From assembly GCA_963855995.1 (NCBI GenBank), contig OY979717.1:2973179-3037178 (forward strand): a DNA stretch of 64,000 bases, read 5' to 3'. The DNA comes from Muricea muricata. Taxonomy: Eukaryota; Cnidaria; Anthozoa; Malacalcyonacea; Plexauridae. Under the pieces are notes generated by a model. That model searched no databases, was not told the origin of the DNA, and saw only the letters and a list, made by a program, of their open reading frames with translations. Below are positions 52,130 to 63,489 of the stretch, piece by piece. Each line of letters begins with the position of its first letter. Position 1 is the first letter of the stretch. A program made the translations under genes and the position numbers.

Positions 52130-52310
52130 TCGAGCCAAGAAACTCGACAGCTCCGGAGCCAAGGAGCTCGGCGAGACGCGAGAGCCCGGACAACATCAAG
52201 CTCCAGGATCTTGATCCTAAGCTTAAACGTTGGCCTTGCGGTACTACAAAAGATATCAACAAGTTTCTTTATTAGCAGAAGATCATTTACCATCATAGGC
52301 GGCCGAATTC
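52130..52310. repeat. Partial copy of the 38519-39050 MITE
   Basis: GAGCCAAGGAGCTCGGC and the terminus TTTCTTTATTAGCAGAAGATC with TTTACCATC match the right half of the MITE in the inverted ATPase copy. The left half is absent or rearranged. Confidence 0.72.
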
Positions 52311-52404
52311 AGTGATATTTTTATTCGATCTAAAACAAGTATAAAGTTATAGTATTATAAGTTTCTTGTACGTTTGCATGGTGAATACAATATACTTGTT
52401 AAGC

Positions 52405-52480
52405 TTTGTGGAAACACCACGTAAATTTATTATTGCAGAGCTTTCGATCCGTAAGCTCGGACCTTCATCAGTGCTATAAT
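52405..52480. repeat. Copy of the CTTTCGATCCGTAAGCTCGG family
   Basis: GAAACACCACGTAAATTTAT, GCTTTCGATCCGTAAGCTCG and CTTCATCAGTGCTA match the foldback at 24328-24525 in order. Confidence 0.8.
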
Positions 52481-52611
52481 AATATCATATTATAATAGTA
52501 TACAAGGAAATGTTTCTGGGCTGTAATTGGTTGATTCGAGCGCAAAACATCGCCCAGAACAGTGAAAAAATCTGTAACAACACTCGTAATTGCACTCGAA
52601 GTACACAATTA

Positions 52612-53384
52612 CCGATTTAAATTTTGGCGGGAAACCAAAATATCAAAACGAGGCGGGGAATGATAGCTTTGTAAAAAAAAACAAAATGGCGGCTAAAAAG
52701 AGCGATGACTTTAACAAAGATACATCAAAAAGTACGCACATTTCTTCACAAAAAACTGATAATGATAAAGAAAATGTAGATAATGATAAAGAAAATGTAG
52801 TGGAAAGCATGTGTGGAATAGATTGGGGAAAATCCTTGGAGTTTTTACCGACTTTTACGATTAAAGAAATCAAAAAACACCGAGATGCCAGTGGTAAGCA
52901 AAAAGATCAATCTGTTATGAAAACAATGATACGAGGAAGAAAACTTAACTCTAATTTCGTCGGGTTTGAAATGGAATTCGCATACACGTGTCGCATTTGT
53001 AATCTTAAATTGATCTACTCCACCTTTCCGCCTGTACCTGGAAATTGCTGCCAACCATTTTCGTTGCAGCGAAGTCTCCGCACGAAACTTAAACAATCCA
53101 GTTCCACTTCTACATTTGTTTTTATCGTAAAACGTACTTGTGCACAGAGAAATACAACAACAAGAACCGCATCCCCCTTGTTCCTGCTTTTTCGCAATGG
53201 ATGTAACAGAGTTTACATAACAATCTTTCTTTTCCTGTACGTTTATATTTATTATCTGATTATAAACTACAGACTACGACTACAAGTAGTTTATTGTCAA
53301 TTTTTATCCGCCATCTTGAAAGAATTAACTTATCATTCATCGCCTCGTTTTGATATTTTGGTTTCCCGCCAAAATCTAAATCGG
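52612..53384. mobile_element. 773-bp TIR element carrying a THAP domain (minus) and a facing ORF (plus)
   Basis: Terminal inverted repeats of about 45 bp (start CCGATTTA, then ATTTTGGCGGGAAACC) bound the element. On the minus strand about 52880-53200 encodes a THAP-type DNA-binding domain: a WLAAISR block, FKITNATRVCEFHF and KPDEIRV, preceded by a cysteine-rich start. On the plus strand an ORF begins at 52686 (MAAKKSDDFNKDT) and runs through an acidic repeat (NDKENVDNDKENV) into LPTFTIKEIKKHRDASGK before overlapping the THAP region. THAP domains occur in P-element and Kolobok transposases; the catalytic part is missing, so this is an internally deleted copy. No clear target duplication was found. 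Confidence 0.78.
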
Positions 53385-53753
53385 GAAATGTGTATTATGC
53401 TAGAGAATTATGCTAGAGTGCTTTAGCAAACACGACGCGACGTCGATGAGGACGTGAAAATGGCGTGGACCCGCGAAATTCCACATCCGATTTAGTCTAG
53501 GATGTCGTCCACGTCCTGAAGAGGACGTCAATCGAGTTGTTTTCACGTCGTCTTCAGAACGTCAAAGTTTTGTTCCTTTTATTAAAAAAATATGACAGTA
53601 GGCATCCCAAAAAACAATCTAATTTGTTGTCCATATATTGTTTGCTAGTTCTAGGTAAACGTTTTGTGAAACGACAAGGTTGCTTCTTAGTATTTCGGTA
53701 GTTTTTCAGACGTATCGGGGTCTCTGCTGGCAACACAGCGACAGCAACACACA

Positions 53754-54925
53754 TTGGGATTAATAGCAACATGAATTTGAACAAGACAAATTACGGGACA
53801 TATTACAAGACAAACATATAGACTTCCATGTTCTAGGATTCTCTACATTGTTTATTTTTAGAGCTGACTCGTAGTGCTCGTACAGTCTGCTTTTAAAACA
53901 AGCAATGCCTATGTTCTTTGCTGTCAACTCTTTTGGCAGAACGTTCCGTACTCTCGCACACCTGGACATAAAGGATTTCTGGAATGTTGCAGTCCTGCAC
54001 TTTGGTGTGATGAACTTCAAACAGTCGGGGTTAGTTGACCGCGTTGCTCTGTCTTCGTTGAGAACGAGTCTTCTTCAAGGAATTCGTGCCAAAAGCAGAG
54101 CGGAATGAGGTGTAACTGTTCAAGTCTTACACTATAGCCAACATCGCAGATGAATGGTAGATCCAAAATAAATTTGCTAGCACGCTTCTGTATTCTTTCC
54201 ACCCGTTTGATTAGTTCCACTGACTGAGACGCCCAGACTTGAGATGCATAACATAGTTTCGAGCGCACTAGAGTCAAATACAGAGTACGACGAACCGAGA
54301 TAGTTTTTATGTCTAGTATAGATCTCCTCACGTAGCCGAGCATTTTGGTTGATTGAACACATAGATCTTGAACATGTTTCGACCAATTCAGATTGGTGGA
54401 AGTCCACACTCCCAAATCTCGTTCGTGAATAGTGCTTTCCAGAACAGCATCATGTAGTTTGTAAGGATATTCTATTTTGTGGTGTTTTCTGGTTATTCTC
54501 AAGACTTTGCATTTTTCAGCATTTAAGATCAGGTTTACCTTGCTGGAGTTCTCTTCAAAGTTTGTTATGTCCTCTTGAAGCGATGTCTTGAAGCGTTGTG
54601 TATAGTTTTAAAGATCTTTGTATCGTCCGCAAAGGTTGCAATGCTGGAGTAACAGACGCTTTCGGAGAGGTGGTTTTAGTACAAGAGAAACAGCAAGGGA
54701 CCAAGAACAGAGCCCTGGGGAACACCGGATGTCACTGGTAACAACCTTGATGTTACTCCACCAAGATTTGTCTGTTAATGACGATAGCTAAGGTATGAGG
54801 AAAACCAGTTTAGAAGATTACCCCGAAACCCGAACTCATGTAATCTGCGTAAGAGCTGAGCATGACTCACTTTGTCGAAGGCCTTCGACATGTCCAAGTA
54901 AATTACGTCTGTCGTTAGCGGTCCG
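53754..54925 (-). mobile_element. LINE reverse-transcriptase relic (jockey/CR1-like)
   Basis: Minus-strand segments in order: LDMSKAFDKVSH (about 54885-54920), TSGVPQGSVLGPLLFLLY and the ATFADDTKIFK catalytic motif (about 54610-54735), then an intact 161-codon stretch (54017-54502) with HERDLGVW, NLNWSKHV and LYLTLVRSKLCYASQVW. A frameshift leads to the C-terminal VRNVLPKEL segment near 53930-53960. The 5' part and endonuclease are missing, and it abuts the BEL/Pao element. Confidence 0.88.
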
Positions 54926-54975
54926 GTTGAGCGGTCCGTATACGGAAAAACCGGACCGCTTGTCAGCCAATGAGA

Positions 54976-57770
54976 TTACAGGTTCAGTGGGAAACCAGAC
55001 CGGGAAAAAATAAAAAAGTTTACTTTCCCGCCGTTTTGCCATGTTTGCATGTTAATTAAGTTACGGATGTAAACATCCTCCCCGCCGATGACGGCATCGT
55101 CATCCTCATATCTTTCTGTTGGGTAGATAACCGAGACTTTCGTAATCGGTCTTCGATATTCGCCAGTAGGAGTTCTCACTGCGACGTTGCGTACTTTCCC
55201 ATCTGATCCTGGGTGCACTTCAACAATTCGTCCAATGGTCCATTTCCCTCTGATTGCTTCTGCATCTACAGTCATTACCATGTCGTTTACTTGGACATTT
55301 CGACGATCTAAACTCCATTTCGTTCTTGGGACTAGTGACTGAAAAACATCGTTTGTCCATCTAACCCAAAATGAATCGTCAATTCGCTGTATAAACTCCA
55401 CACGATCTCTTGGATTCTTGGTTGCTGTGAATGGGCCTTGTGGGAATTTAGAAGAAGAGCGATCCAGTAACATGTCATTATTAACCAGGTTTGCTATTTC
55501 CAAAAGGCATGTGTACAATTCGAAGGGTAATAATATCTGCTCTCCGATTGCTTTCTTTAATGCGTATTTACAGCTTTTGACCAACGATTCCGTGCAACCG
55601 TTTTGGTGGGGAGCCGCTGGCGTTATGAATTGCCAGGGAATCACTAAACATCGAGTTTGGATCCGAGTTCGAGTTGGACTTCGAGTTGGACTTCGAGTTA
55701 TAGTTACAGAATATAATTACAATTCCGAATTGTATATTTTTTATTTACGGTGTCATATCCGGTATTTTACGAGACTCCCTGAATAGCCTCCGAAGGAAAT
55801 TCAAGGAATTTCGCTCCGTTTTCAAACTCTACCGGTATCGTGTGAACAGGGTCAAATTGTGGACGTGATTATCTGCAAGTACTAGTAATAATCTGCTTAG
55901 AAACCTATATTTTTTAACAACTTGGAACCTCATATGTTTAACAACTATGCTATCAACTTTCAAGGACCGAAGATAGTAATTATTGGATAATAATTATCCA
56001 AACCATTCACGCAGAGCGAAGTCAAAAAACAGTTGCAAACCCCACACACCATTCCACACACCGAAATCCAACTCATACCCAGGGCTATTTAGGTACGAGG
56101 TTGACCGAACTCTCAATCGCGAATTGAACTGAAAGTATGACCAAGCATAAAGTCGTATGAAATAAAGATTCCGATAACCATTTTACTTTTCATCTGAATA
56201 GTCAAAAATTTTCGCGATATTCTCAAGATGCAGACTGCACTTAAATATAATATATAATTTAGTACTATAGACTTGCTTCTGCCTCGTACCCAGGCGTCTT
56301 TCAAATTAATGACCATTATTTAGTCTAGCTCTATGGAGAGGAAAGTGTGAGAGAAGCTTATATGAAATATAACTAGAATTACAAATTGTAAGCAAAATGC
56401 TGCGAGTAAATACTGGAAGTGGCCGTTTGTCATGCAGTTCGCATATGGCTATACTGAAACCGCAGCACATACATACGCGTGCTCAAAATCATCCTGACAA
56501 ACAAAAATCGCACAAATCAAGATGCCGATCAAGAATATGAAGCTGCTCACCGGCGCTTGCAGCAAATATATGCAACAGGCGAGCATTGTGAGAAGAGTGC
56601 GTTATGTCACTCTTTATATAGCCAATAAAGCTAATAAGCGCCTGGGAACGAGGTAGAGACTTGCTTATAAAAAACTGGACCTTTATAAAACTATAAATAA
56701 CAAATTGCAAAAGTGGATGAAAAACTGATAAACTATCCAAAATCCAAAAGGTACAAAATATTTAACTCGAAGTCCAACTCGAACTCGAATCCAAACTCGA
56801 TGATACCTTACTCCCGAATTGCCACCCGATTCCGTTTTCAGCACAGAAGTCACGTAGCTTTTCAATGTCCCAACCTTGTAACATCTCTCGCTGCGCCCAC
56901 TAACTGGGTACCGTTGTCGCTGAGCATTAACTTTGGACATCGTTTGAAGAAAAATCTTCGTAGAACTTGCATAAAACTCGTCGTCGAGTAGTCAAGTAGT
57001 CAACTGCTAGTTCCAAGTGAATAGCTCGGGTATTTAAACACGTGAATATCACTGCGTAGTATTTTTATTGTTGTCTTGTTCCTTCCGACTTTCACCAAGT
57101 AAGGACCAAAGTAATCACAAGACGTATAATAAAATGGCGGCGTCTGCGGTGTCAGTTGTTGCTTTTGTACATCTCCCATTAACTGCGATTCTAACCGGTG
57201 CTCCATCGTATTCGTGCTTTACTTTCTTTGCCAAATTGTGCGCTCGTAGAATCCAATACTTCTTTCGAATCTTTGCGGTTGACTTGTTGCGGCAATGCCC
57301 GAATGTCCGTACTAATGTGCGTGACGAGTTATCAACAGGGATATCCAGTGCTTGTATGGTAGCATCGCAGGGTGTTTGCAGTCGTACGTTACTATTGCCT
57401 TGCTCAAACGACCTCCGACTCTGATAATTCCTTGATCATCAACAAAAGGGCTAAACTGTTTGAGTTGACCGTTTTTTATCTTCGCATGTAAATCTCTCTG
57501 GGCGTATTTGATCCAATACAATTCAGCTTTGTTCAGGTCCTCTGGAGTAAATTTATTTGCTTCATCGTTTGCGTCGATTTTTTGCCTTGCACGTACTTTC
57601 CGTCCGACCCGTTGTATCCATGCTGTTACTCTAATTAATTTTCTCCAACTTGAAAACTTCGTGTAATTTATAACTTCTTCTTTTGCGTTTACGGTGCCGA
57701 CAACTGGAGTCTTCCGTCTTTCTAGGTTGACTTTATTCTCATCCGTGGTTGGCGTGGTTTGAGGGAGTTA
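54976..57770 (-). mobile_element. BEL/Pao retrotransposon integrase region, interrupted
   Basis: The minus strand holds BEL/Pao pol pieces in order. A pre-integrase region (FVDDQGIIRVGGRLSKA, AMLPYKHW) lies at 57312-57521. The integrase start (YYTSCDYFGPYLVKVGRNKT) lies about 57060-57140. An SDNGTQLVG segment with the second catalytic Asp is near 56895-56925. After a 1.15-kb foldback insertion comes the last part with APHQNGCTESLVK, carrying the catalytic Glu, and the FWVRW...TKWSLDRRNVQVNDMV tail of the DUF5641 type with RGKWTIGRIVEVHPG. The final 222-codon frame is still open. No LTR was identified. The first half is frame-broken, so the element is non-functional. Confidence 0.9.
55650..56805. 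mobile_element. 1.15-kb foldback inserted in the BEL/Pao integrase
   Basis: Both ends carry ATCGAGTTTGGAT(C/T)CGAG followed by repeated GAGTTGGACTTC words, in inverted orientation (left 55650-55700, right 56760-56805). The insertion splits the integrase between its second and third catalytic residues. A nested inverted pair (CTCGTACCCAGGCG at 56285, CGCCTGGGAACGAG at 56640) lies inside. Confidence 0.85.
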
Positions 57771-57811
57771 AAACGACAGCAAATGCCGACTGCGATGGAG
57801 TCAACCAAACA

Positions 57812-58052
57812 GGGGCCGGTTGTTCGAAGCCCGTTTGGCTTACACGGTGGTTAAGCTCGAAATAGAAACCAAGTTTATAGAATCATTCAACAACCAAACT
57901 AAAAGTTTTGAACCTTAATAGAATGATTATGCTTACAACTACATATTTACCGCAAAATATTTAAGTTAACTGTTTAACGAGTGATGTAAAAGTGTTATTT
58001 AATTTTCATTCATCCACCGTTTACGCTAAACGAGCTTCGAACAACCGGCCCC
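57812..58052. mobile_element. 241-bp foldback MITE, TIR GGGGCCGGTTGTTCGAAGC
   Basis: GGGGCCGGTTGTTCGAAGC at the left is mirrored by GCTTCGAACAACCGGCCCC at the right, with GTTT and ACGGTGG blocks following in mirrored order. The interior is AT-rich with no ORF. It lies at the outer edge of the BEL/Pao remnant. Confidence 0.9.
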
Positions 58053-58587
58053 AGGCGACCATGTGCGTAATGCGCGTCCGCTATGGAAGCCTACTTTCAG
58101 TCAGCAAGGCATGCAATCATCGTTGTTCGTAGCAAAACAACACTAAGATTTGGGGCGCCTATGTTCATAGTGACATACACGAAAATAAATTTAAAGGCAA
58201 TGGCTTATTTTTTGCAATTTCTTTGATATGTAAATTATTAGCGTAATATGTATGTTATTAATATCCACCATTAAATTGTTTTCATTTTGCGGTAACGAGG
58301 ACGACGGCCTTGTTTTGCTTGAAATAAATTAAACGGTATACAGGAATCGACAAGCGAGATTACTATGTGATAAAACTGTATAAAATACTGGGTCAATCTG
58401 TTAGGACTTGTTTAGTATACATATTTTGAACTTTAAATGTGCATGACACAGGTGAGTGGCTTCTTATGTATATTTGCTTTCAGCGTACGTATATAAAGTG
58501 TCCCATGAGTATTAAAAACTTAGTACTTGCCAAACGGGCTGTAGCGCTGAGTGTAGATTGAATTTAGTAAGAACTACAATCGTAAAG

Positions 58588-61500
58588 ATGTTAGGAGCAG
58601 GTAAAATGGCTCTGGAAAAGTTAGTGGAAGAATCCCCAGACGAAACTGACAAAGAACAAGGTATTATATATAGACCTAAATGAGCTACGGGAAAGATGTT
58701 CTTATCCCGTTATTGCCTTGTTGATTCAGTTGAGAGTAGCAAAATATCCCCCTTTATATATTAGACAGAGTACATTGGAAAAATTTTATACAAAGTCTTA
58801 ACTTAGACACAAACTTACTTAAAGTATTTTGATATAGTATTTTGTAATTCTAAAGTTCAGCTGCCTTCTAATATCCCGGCAAGAGATTAAATGTACCTGT
58901 ATTTATAACGGCAAGCTTGCAAGATATTAAAAGATTTGTTGAGTTTATATTTGACTTGAAAGTTCAAGTATATAATCCTTTCAGCAAATGGAAGAGAAAT
59001 GCGAGGGTGCTGTACTGGTGCTTGTACATAGATTGTAGAGATGCTAAAGTCCTTGAGGATTCACAAATGAATTGTATATAATTATAATTATAGTACTAAT
59101 ATATACAGATATATTATAATAGGCATTGTACCTGTGGTCCATATGATGATTTGTATATTTGCAAGAAAAAAAGGAATCATGTTTGGTTTATAGCCAAAAA
59201 ATGCGATTACACAGTTGGTCTGCTTTTGCAAAAAAACTCTACTGGCCAGGGATATTGATCACCCTGATTAACTTTGTTATCAAACAACAGTCAATGAGAT
59301 ATGCTACATGCACATATTTGACAACAAAGACATGTTTGACAAGATAAAAAGCAGTTAAAAGGTGCATGATAATGGCATTTGTGCTTCAGTTGCCAAATTG
59401 CCCCTGTGGGGTAATATTTCATGAATGCCTGAGCATTGTATTTGGTTGGGTTTGAAAGCTGATTAGGGACTGGTCATAAAGTATAGGGGGTGGGGGTGGG
59501 CTATAAGAATTTAATTATTAAAAGGCTAATTTTGTGTGGCCCACCCCTGATTTTCCTACAAATATACATGACCCACCCCCTATATTTGGCACTGGAAATT
59601 ATAATGACCCACCTTGTATATCCTTAAAGTTTTCATGACCACAAACCCACCCCTATTTGTGACTTGAAAAATTCATGAGCCACCCCTCAAATTCCACGGC
59701 CCACCCCTCCCTACACTTTATGACCAGTCCCTTAGTATAGATAACTATCCTGTTCTGTATTTTTTTGAGACTTTGAGGCAGGCTCAGGTTTGTTGTCAAA
59801 GGTGAGTTGAAAGAGAGACATCCCTTTTTCAGATTTCAGAGCAATTTTACAAAATCGCTTTACCTCCCACAATAGGTTTGAACAAATGCAATATATAGAG
59901 AGCTATTCCGAACAGCATTTATAATATATGGAAAATTTTAAGCCAGCTCTGTAGGTAAGATCCTTTATGCACAAAATTAACATGCATGAATATACATGTT
60001 GGTGAATATATTTGAAATTATAATTAGCAATGCAGAATCTCAGGGACATTTGAGAGGTGTGGATGAGCACATCAATCTAGTTAGCTTTATCATAGACATG
60101 GCAAATGTATTGGAATATTGAGAATATTAATACTGGCTATTTTACTACGGCTTAGTTACTGTTCTCATAGTAATACTTACGTTACACCCTTGCCTTGCAA
60201 CCTGATTGATTAAAGCTAAGAGGGTGTCAACTCAGCGCCCCTCTTTCATCAAATCATTCAGATTTCCAAGATGGTTTCTCCTTGTAATAATGCATTTCTT
60301 CCGGTCAGTAGTTCTAAAAGTATAAATTACTATAAGTGAAGTCAAGCTTGGTTTCTCTTCATCCCTTGAAATTAGTGTATTTTAAATGGAGAGCACCCCT
60401 GAATGTGTAACTGAAGGGGAGGGGGATTCACTGTCTTACATTTTATATATTTAGGCTGTCAGATAGATACGGTTACCTAGAAACATTCTATAAATAACAT
60501 ATTATAATTATATGGTATTTCAATTGATGATTAATGTATAGTTTCGTTTAATTTTTATGTGGGGCCCCTTGAGCAGGAATTAAGGCCCAGGGCAAATTGT
60601 CTCAGCCCCTGTCCCTCGGTCTGGTTGCCTCTGCACATAGCTATGCACCTAAATTACGAGGCATTCACAGGATTGCAGACAAGTGGAAATGCTTTTTCAG
60701 TTTGTATTTCTTTACCCTTTCCAATATTTTCACTGCATACTCTGCACACTGGCCAATGCTATTTTACAAAACCTGAACGATTTCATCATATTGATACTGG
60801 CACAATGACTATTTTACTTGACTCATGGATCGTAGAAATAAATGTATTTTATATATTTTAGCAAGCCTGGACGAGGAACTGTTGCAGCCACAGTATTTTT
60901 TTAAGAGGGGGGGGGGGGGAGCAGGGAAAAAGCAAAGGTTTCTGCTTTGCAGAGGTACACTCTACACCTGGTTATTTAAAATATTGGTAAAGTTAATAAG
61001 TTGTGTGGCTCATAATTACGTTGCAAGGCGCTAGCATGGTTTGCCACAAATCAGAACGTTTTCAAAATTTACCGTTTACACATTGTTGGAAATTGCTACT
61101 AAGAAATTCATGGGCACAAAATATAATCTTAATGAATTGGAAACATATGATGATAGATTGTGTGCATGAAAGTCATGATTGCCGAGATACATGTAGTATA
61201 CGTATTCTTTTTGACAACTACATTTTAACCTTTCACAATTTTACTTTTACTTACCTGTCCCTGTTACTACTTTAACAGAAAAAAGAATTTCATTTTCGAA
61301 CCTGAGTGAAACAGCTTAATTCTTTATTAATCACCTTGTTAAGTTCAAATATTGATTCAGAATGCACATATACAGATAGTTGCATGACTTCCCCTGCCCC
61401 AATGGACAAACCTGAAACACAGGGTTTTGGTAAAGAAGTCTTCATATCACAACGAGATTCACTAATAACGAAAGATTCGGCAAGGCAAGACGCGTGTAAT

Positions 61501-61849
61501 TTACACAATACTGTCTGCTGACTTTTCTCTATAAATCGTATACGTATAAACCCACGTAATAAATTTTTATATTGTACTGCATATATGTACTGTCATACGA
61601 ACCTTACCCCACCATAACCGAATCAGGGGATTCAGAATTGAATTTGTGCAAATTTTTATCTTGCACCTCAGTTTTTGCCGCATGTTAATATCCTGCTGTG
61701 GATATTTTGCAGATATGGTGTCTCTAAAGGTGAACAAAATAGACAGTGTATCACCATTACGAACTGGTCTAGCTCTATCACCTAGAAAGAAACCACTTCG
61801 GTCAAAGTCAACTGGATCATTGGGCTCGCACGCAAGTGGCTGGGACGCG
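58588..61849 (+). CDS. Unrecognised gene, first four candidate exons (continues to the right)
   Basis: I do not recognise this protein. Four candidate exons, each with GT-AG borders, join in phase: 58588-58660 (starting MLGAGKMALEKLVEE), 60862-60892, 61344-61495 and 61713-61849, giving 131 codons ending on a complete codon. The first exon is acidic (SPDETDKEQ). The third is Ser/Thr-rich with SPAP. The fourth is basic and serine-rich (SPLRTGLALSPRKKP, SKSTGSLGSH), like disordered regulatory or nuclear proteins with SP phosphosites. The first and last exons have the strongest splice sites; the 31-bp second exon is the weakest link. Later exons would lie beyond 61849, but only LINE and Gypsy sequence was recognised up to the window end. 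Confidence 0.45.
59465..59732. mobile_element. 268-bp foldback MITE, TIR AGGGACTGGTCATAAAGT
   Basis: AGGGACTGGTCATAAAGT at the left is mirrored by ACTTTATGACCAGTCCCT at the right. The interior is rich in CCCACCCC words on the right and GGGTGGG on the left, pairing across. It lies in an intron of the unrecognised gene. Confidence 0.9.
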
Positions 61850-62626
61850 GTGAGTAAATCAGAATTCACCTTGACTTTAATGATGTAATAATTTATATTT
61901 TCTACAGTGCTTGAAATTAGTTGAAAAAAAATGAATTTAGTAAAGTTTGAGTTTGCCAAAGATTTGGCCAAAATTAAGAATTTGTGCGGACTGGTATCAG
62001 GCTAATTAAACTGCCCAGTGAACAGATTGTGTCATTGTGAGGTTTAGTGAAGAGAAATTTCAATCCAGTGGTTTTGTTAGAGATCCGTTTTTTCTAGGCC
62101 GGATTTTTGGGGAGGTGCGCGCTTCCCCTGGGATCACTTCACACCTCTCCTGAAATTTTCAGCACCTCTCTCAGGAATTTTTGTACCTTCTGCTGTAAAT
62201 GTCTGTTTTAGCAAACATTATAGTCATGTACTGTATATTGTTCTAAGAAATTTAAGAGTTAGAGATTGTTGTAAGTGTTTTGTTAACAAGTAACGCACGA
62301 GTGTGAATTGAACGAAAAAATTTCTATATTGCACGAGACCGCTGGGGCTATGATCTGAGTTCACTGTTGCTCATAGTTTAAATGCAGTACGCCTACGTCT
62401 TGACTAGTTTATTTACCGCTGAATATTGTAATGCTTCATTTTGTTTGTCTTTCAATACTTTTGTATGACTTGCTTCATGTACAATTTGATTAATTTCGTC
62501 TTCATTTCGTCATTATTTTGTTGGCTTGTGCAAAACTTGAAGCCATTTTAATGAATAATCATAGGAAGCATATTAAAAGTTGTGAAGTTGTCATTGAACT
62601 TCTACTGCAATAGAAGTTGTCATAAA

Positions 62627-62714
62627 CACCAGTTAGCCTATTGGAGCTTATCAAAACCAGTTAGCCTATTGTAGCTTATCAAAACCAGTTAGCCTATTGC
62701 CGTAGCTTATCAAA
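62627..62714. repeat. About 30-bp tandem repeat, 3 copies
   Basis: Three tandem copies with the constant words CCAGTTAGCCTATTG and AGCTTATCAAA, directly upstream of the LINE relic. Confidence 0.9.
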
Positions 62715-62734
62715 GAATACATAAGAGCACCCAT

Positions 62735-63215
62735 TGTTCGACAAGGAGCTATTGCATCTATTTCTCAACATCTAAGAAGAATAATTGAAGAAAAAATTGA
62801 AGAAATCTCAATCCCTGGTAGATGGTGAGAAGTACAAGTTGTTACGAGGTGAAACCAAACAGCTTATTTCGAAGAAAAAGAAGAGTCTTTGTTAGAGAAT
62901 CCCAAACGCTTGTGGTCCGCGGTAAAATCAATCACGAAAACGCGGCAAAATGTCAATTCTCCTTCGAATGGTAGCTCATTTATATCAAATGGTAGCTCAT
63001 TTACATCAGATAGACTTTGTATGGCTAATATCCTTTACAGGTTTTTACAATCCCCGAGAAGAAACGTCTACGATGCCGTATGTAACATCTACACCTTCAA
63101 ATGGTATACTTTCAGACATCAAGTTTACAAAATATGAAGTCATCGAGATACTTGGCAGTTAGACCCTAATAAAGATTGTGGACCGGATTGTATTCCAAGT
63201 CGACCGTTACTTGAA
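62735..63215 (+). mobile_element. LINE fragment, linker before reverse transcriptase
   Basis: Plus-strand frames read LLENPKRLWSAVKSITKTRQ (62888-62950), DRLCMANILYRF (63010-63050) and LDPNKDCGPDCIPSR (63160-63200), the segment between endonuclease and polymerase in many metazoan LINEs. A 20-bp-scale duplication of the ATGGTAGCTCATTTA word (62968, 62990) and frame changes show decay. Confidence 0.85.
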
Positions 63216-63235
63216 TCACTCACGCGTGAGTCATG

Positions 63236-63341
63236 TAAGACACTTTTTGATTGTAGGACGCCATTAAAGTTATTTTCTTAAAATGCCTAGAAGTCTGTTT
63301 TGAATCCTTATCAATCTTGAGTTTAGAGTAGAACTATTACA
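63236..63341. mobile_element. Possible 3' end of the 5' LTR of a Gypsy-type element
   Basis: Sequence starting TGTAAGACAC and ending ATTACA directly before the primer-binding site. The TG...CA termini fit an LTR, but the second LTR lies outside the window, so the start is a guess. Confidence 0.45.
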
Positions 63342-63359
63342 TGGTGTCAGGAGTGAAGA
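63342..63359 (+). other. Primer-binding site, tRNA-Leu-like
   Basis: TGGTGTCAGGAGTG directly follows the putative LTR end. It matches the 3' end complement of leucine tRNAs used by several invertebrate Gypsy elements. Confidence 0.7.
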
Positions 63360-63489
63360 CGTAGCCTGCATACTAAGCTGTATTTTAAGCAGATTTAACA
63401 ACAAAATAAGCGAGAAATTTCGGAAAGATTGAACATTAAAGTACAAGTCATAACTGAAGCGGAAAATTCAGCAGAAACATAATCTATTG

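Noticed and set aside
60559..61275. Overlapping ORFs as separate small genes
   Set aside because: No family signal; only the short GT-AG piece at 60862-60892 fits the neighbouring exons.
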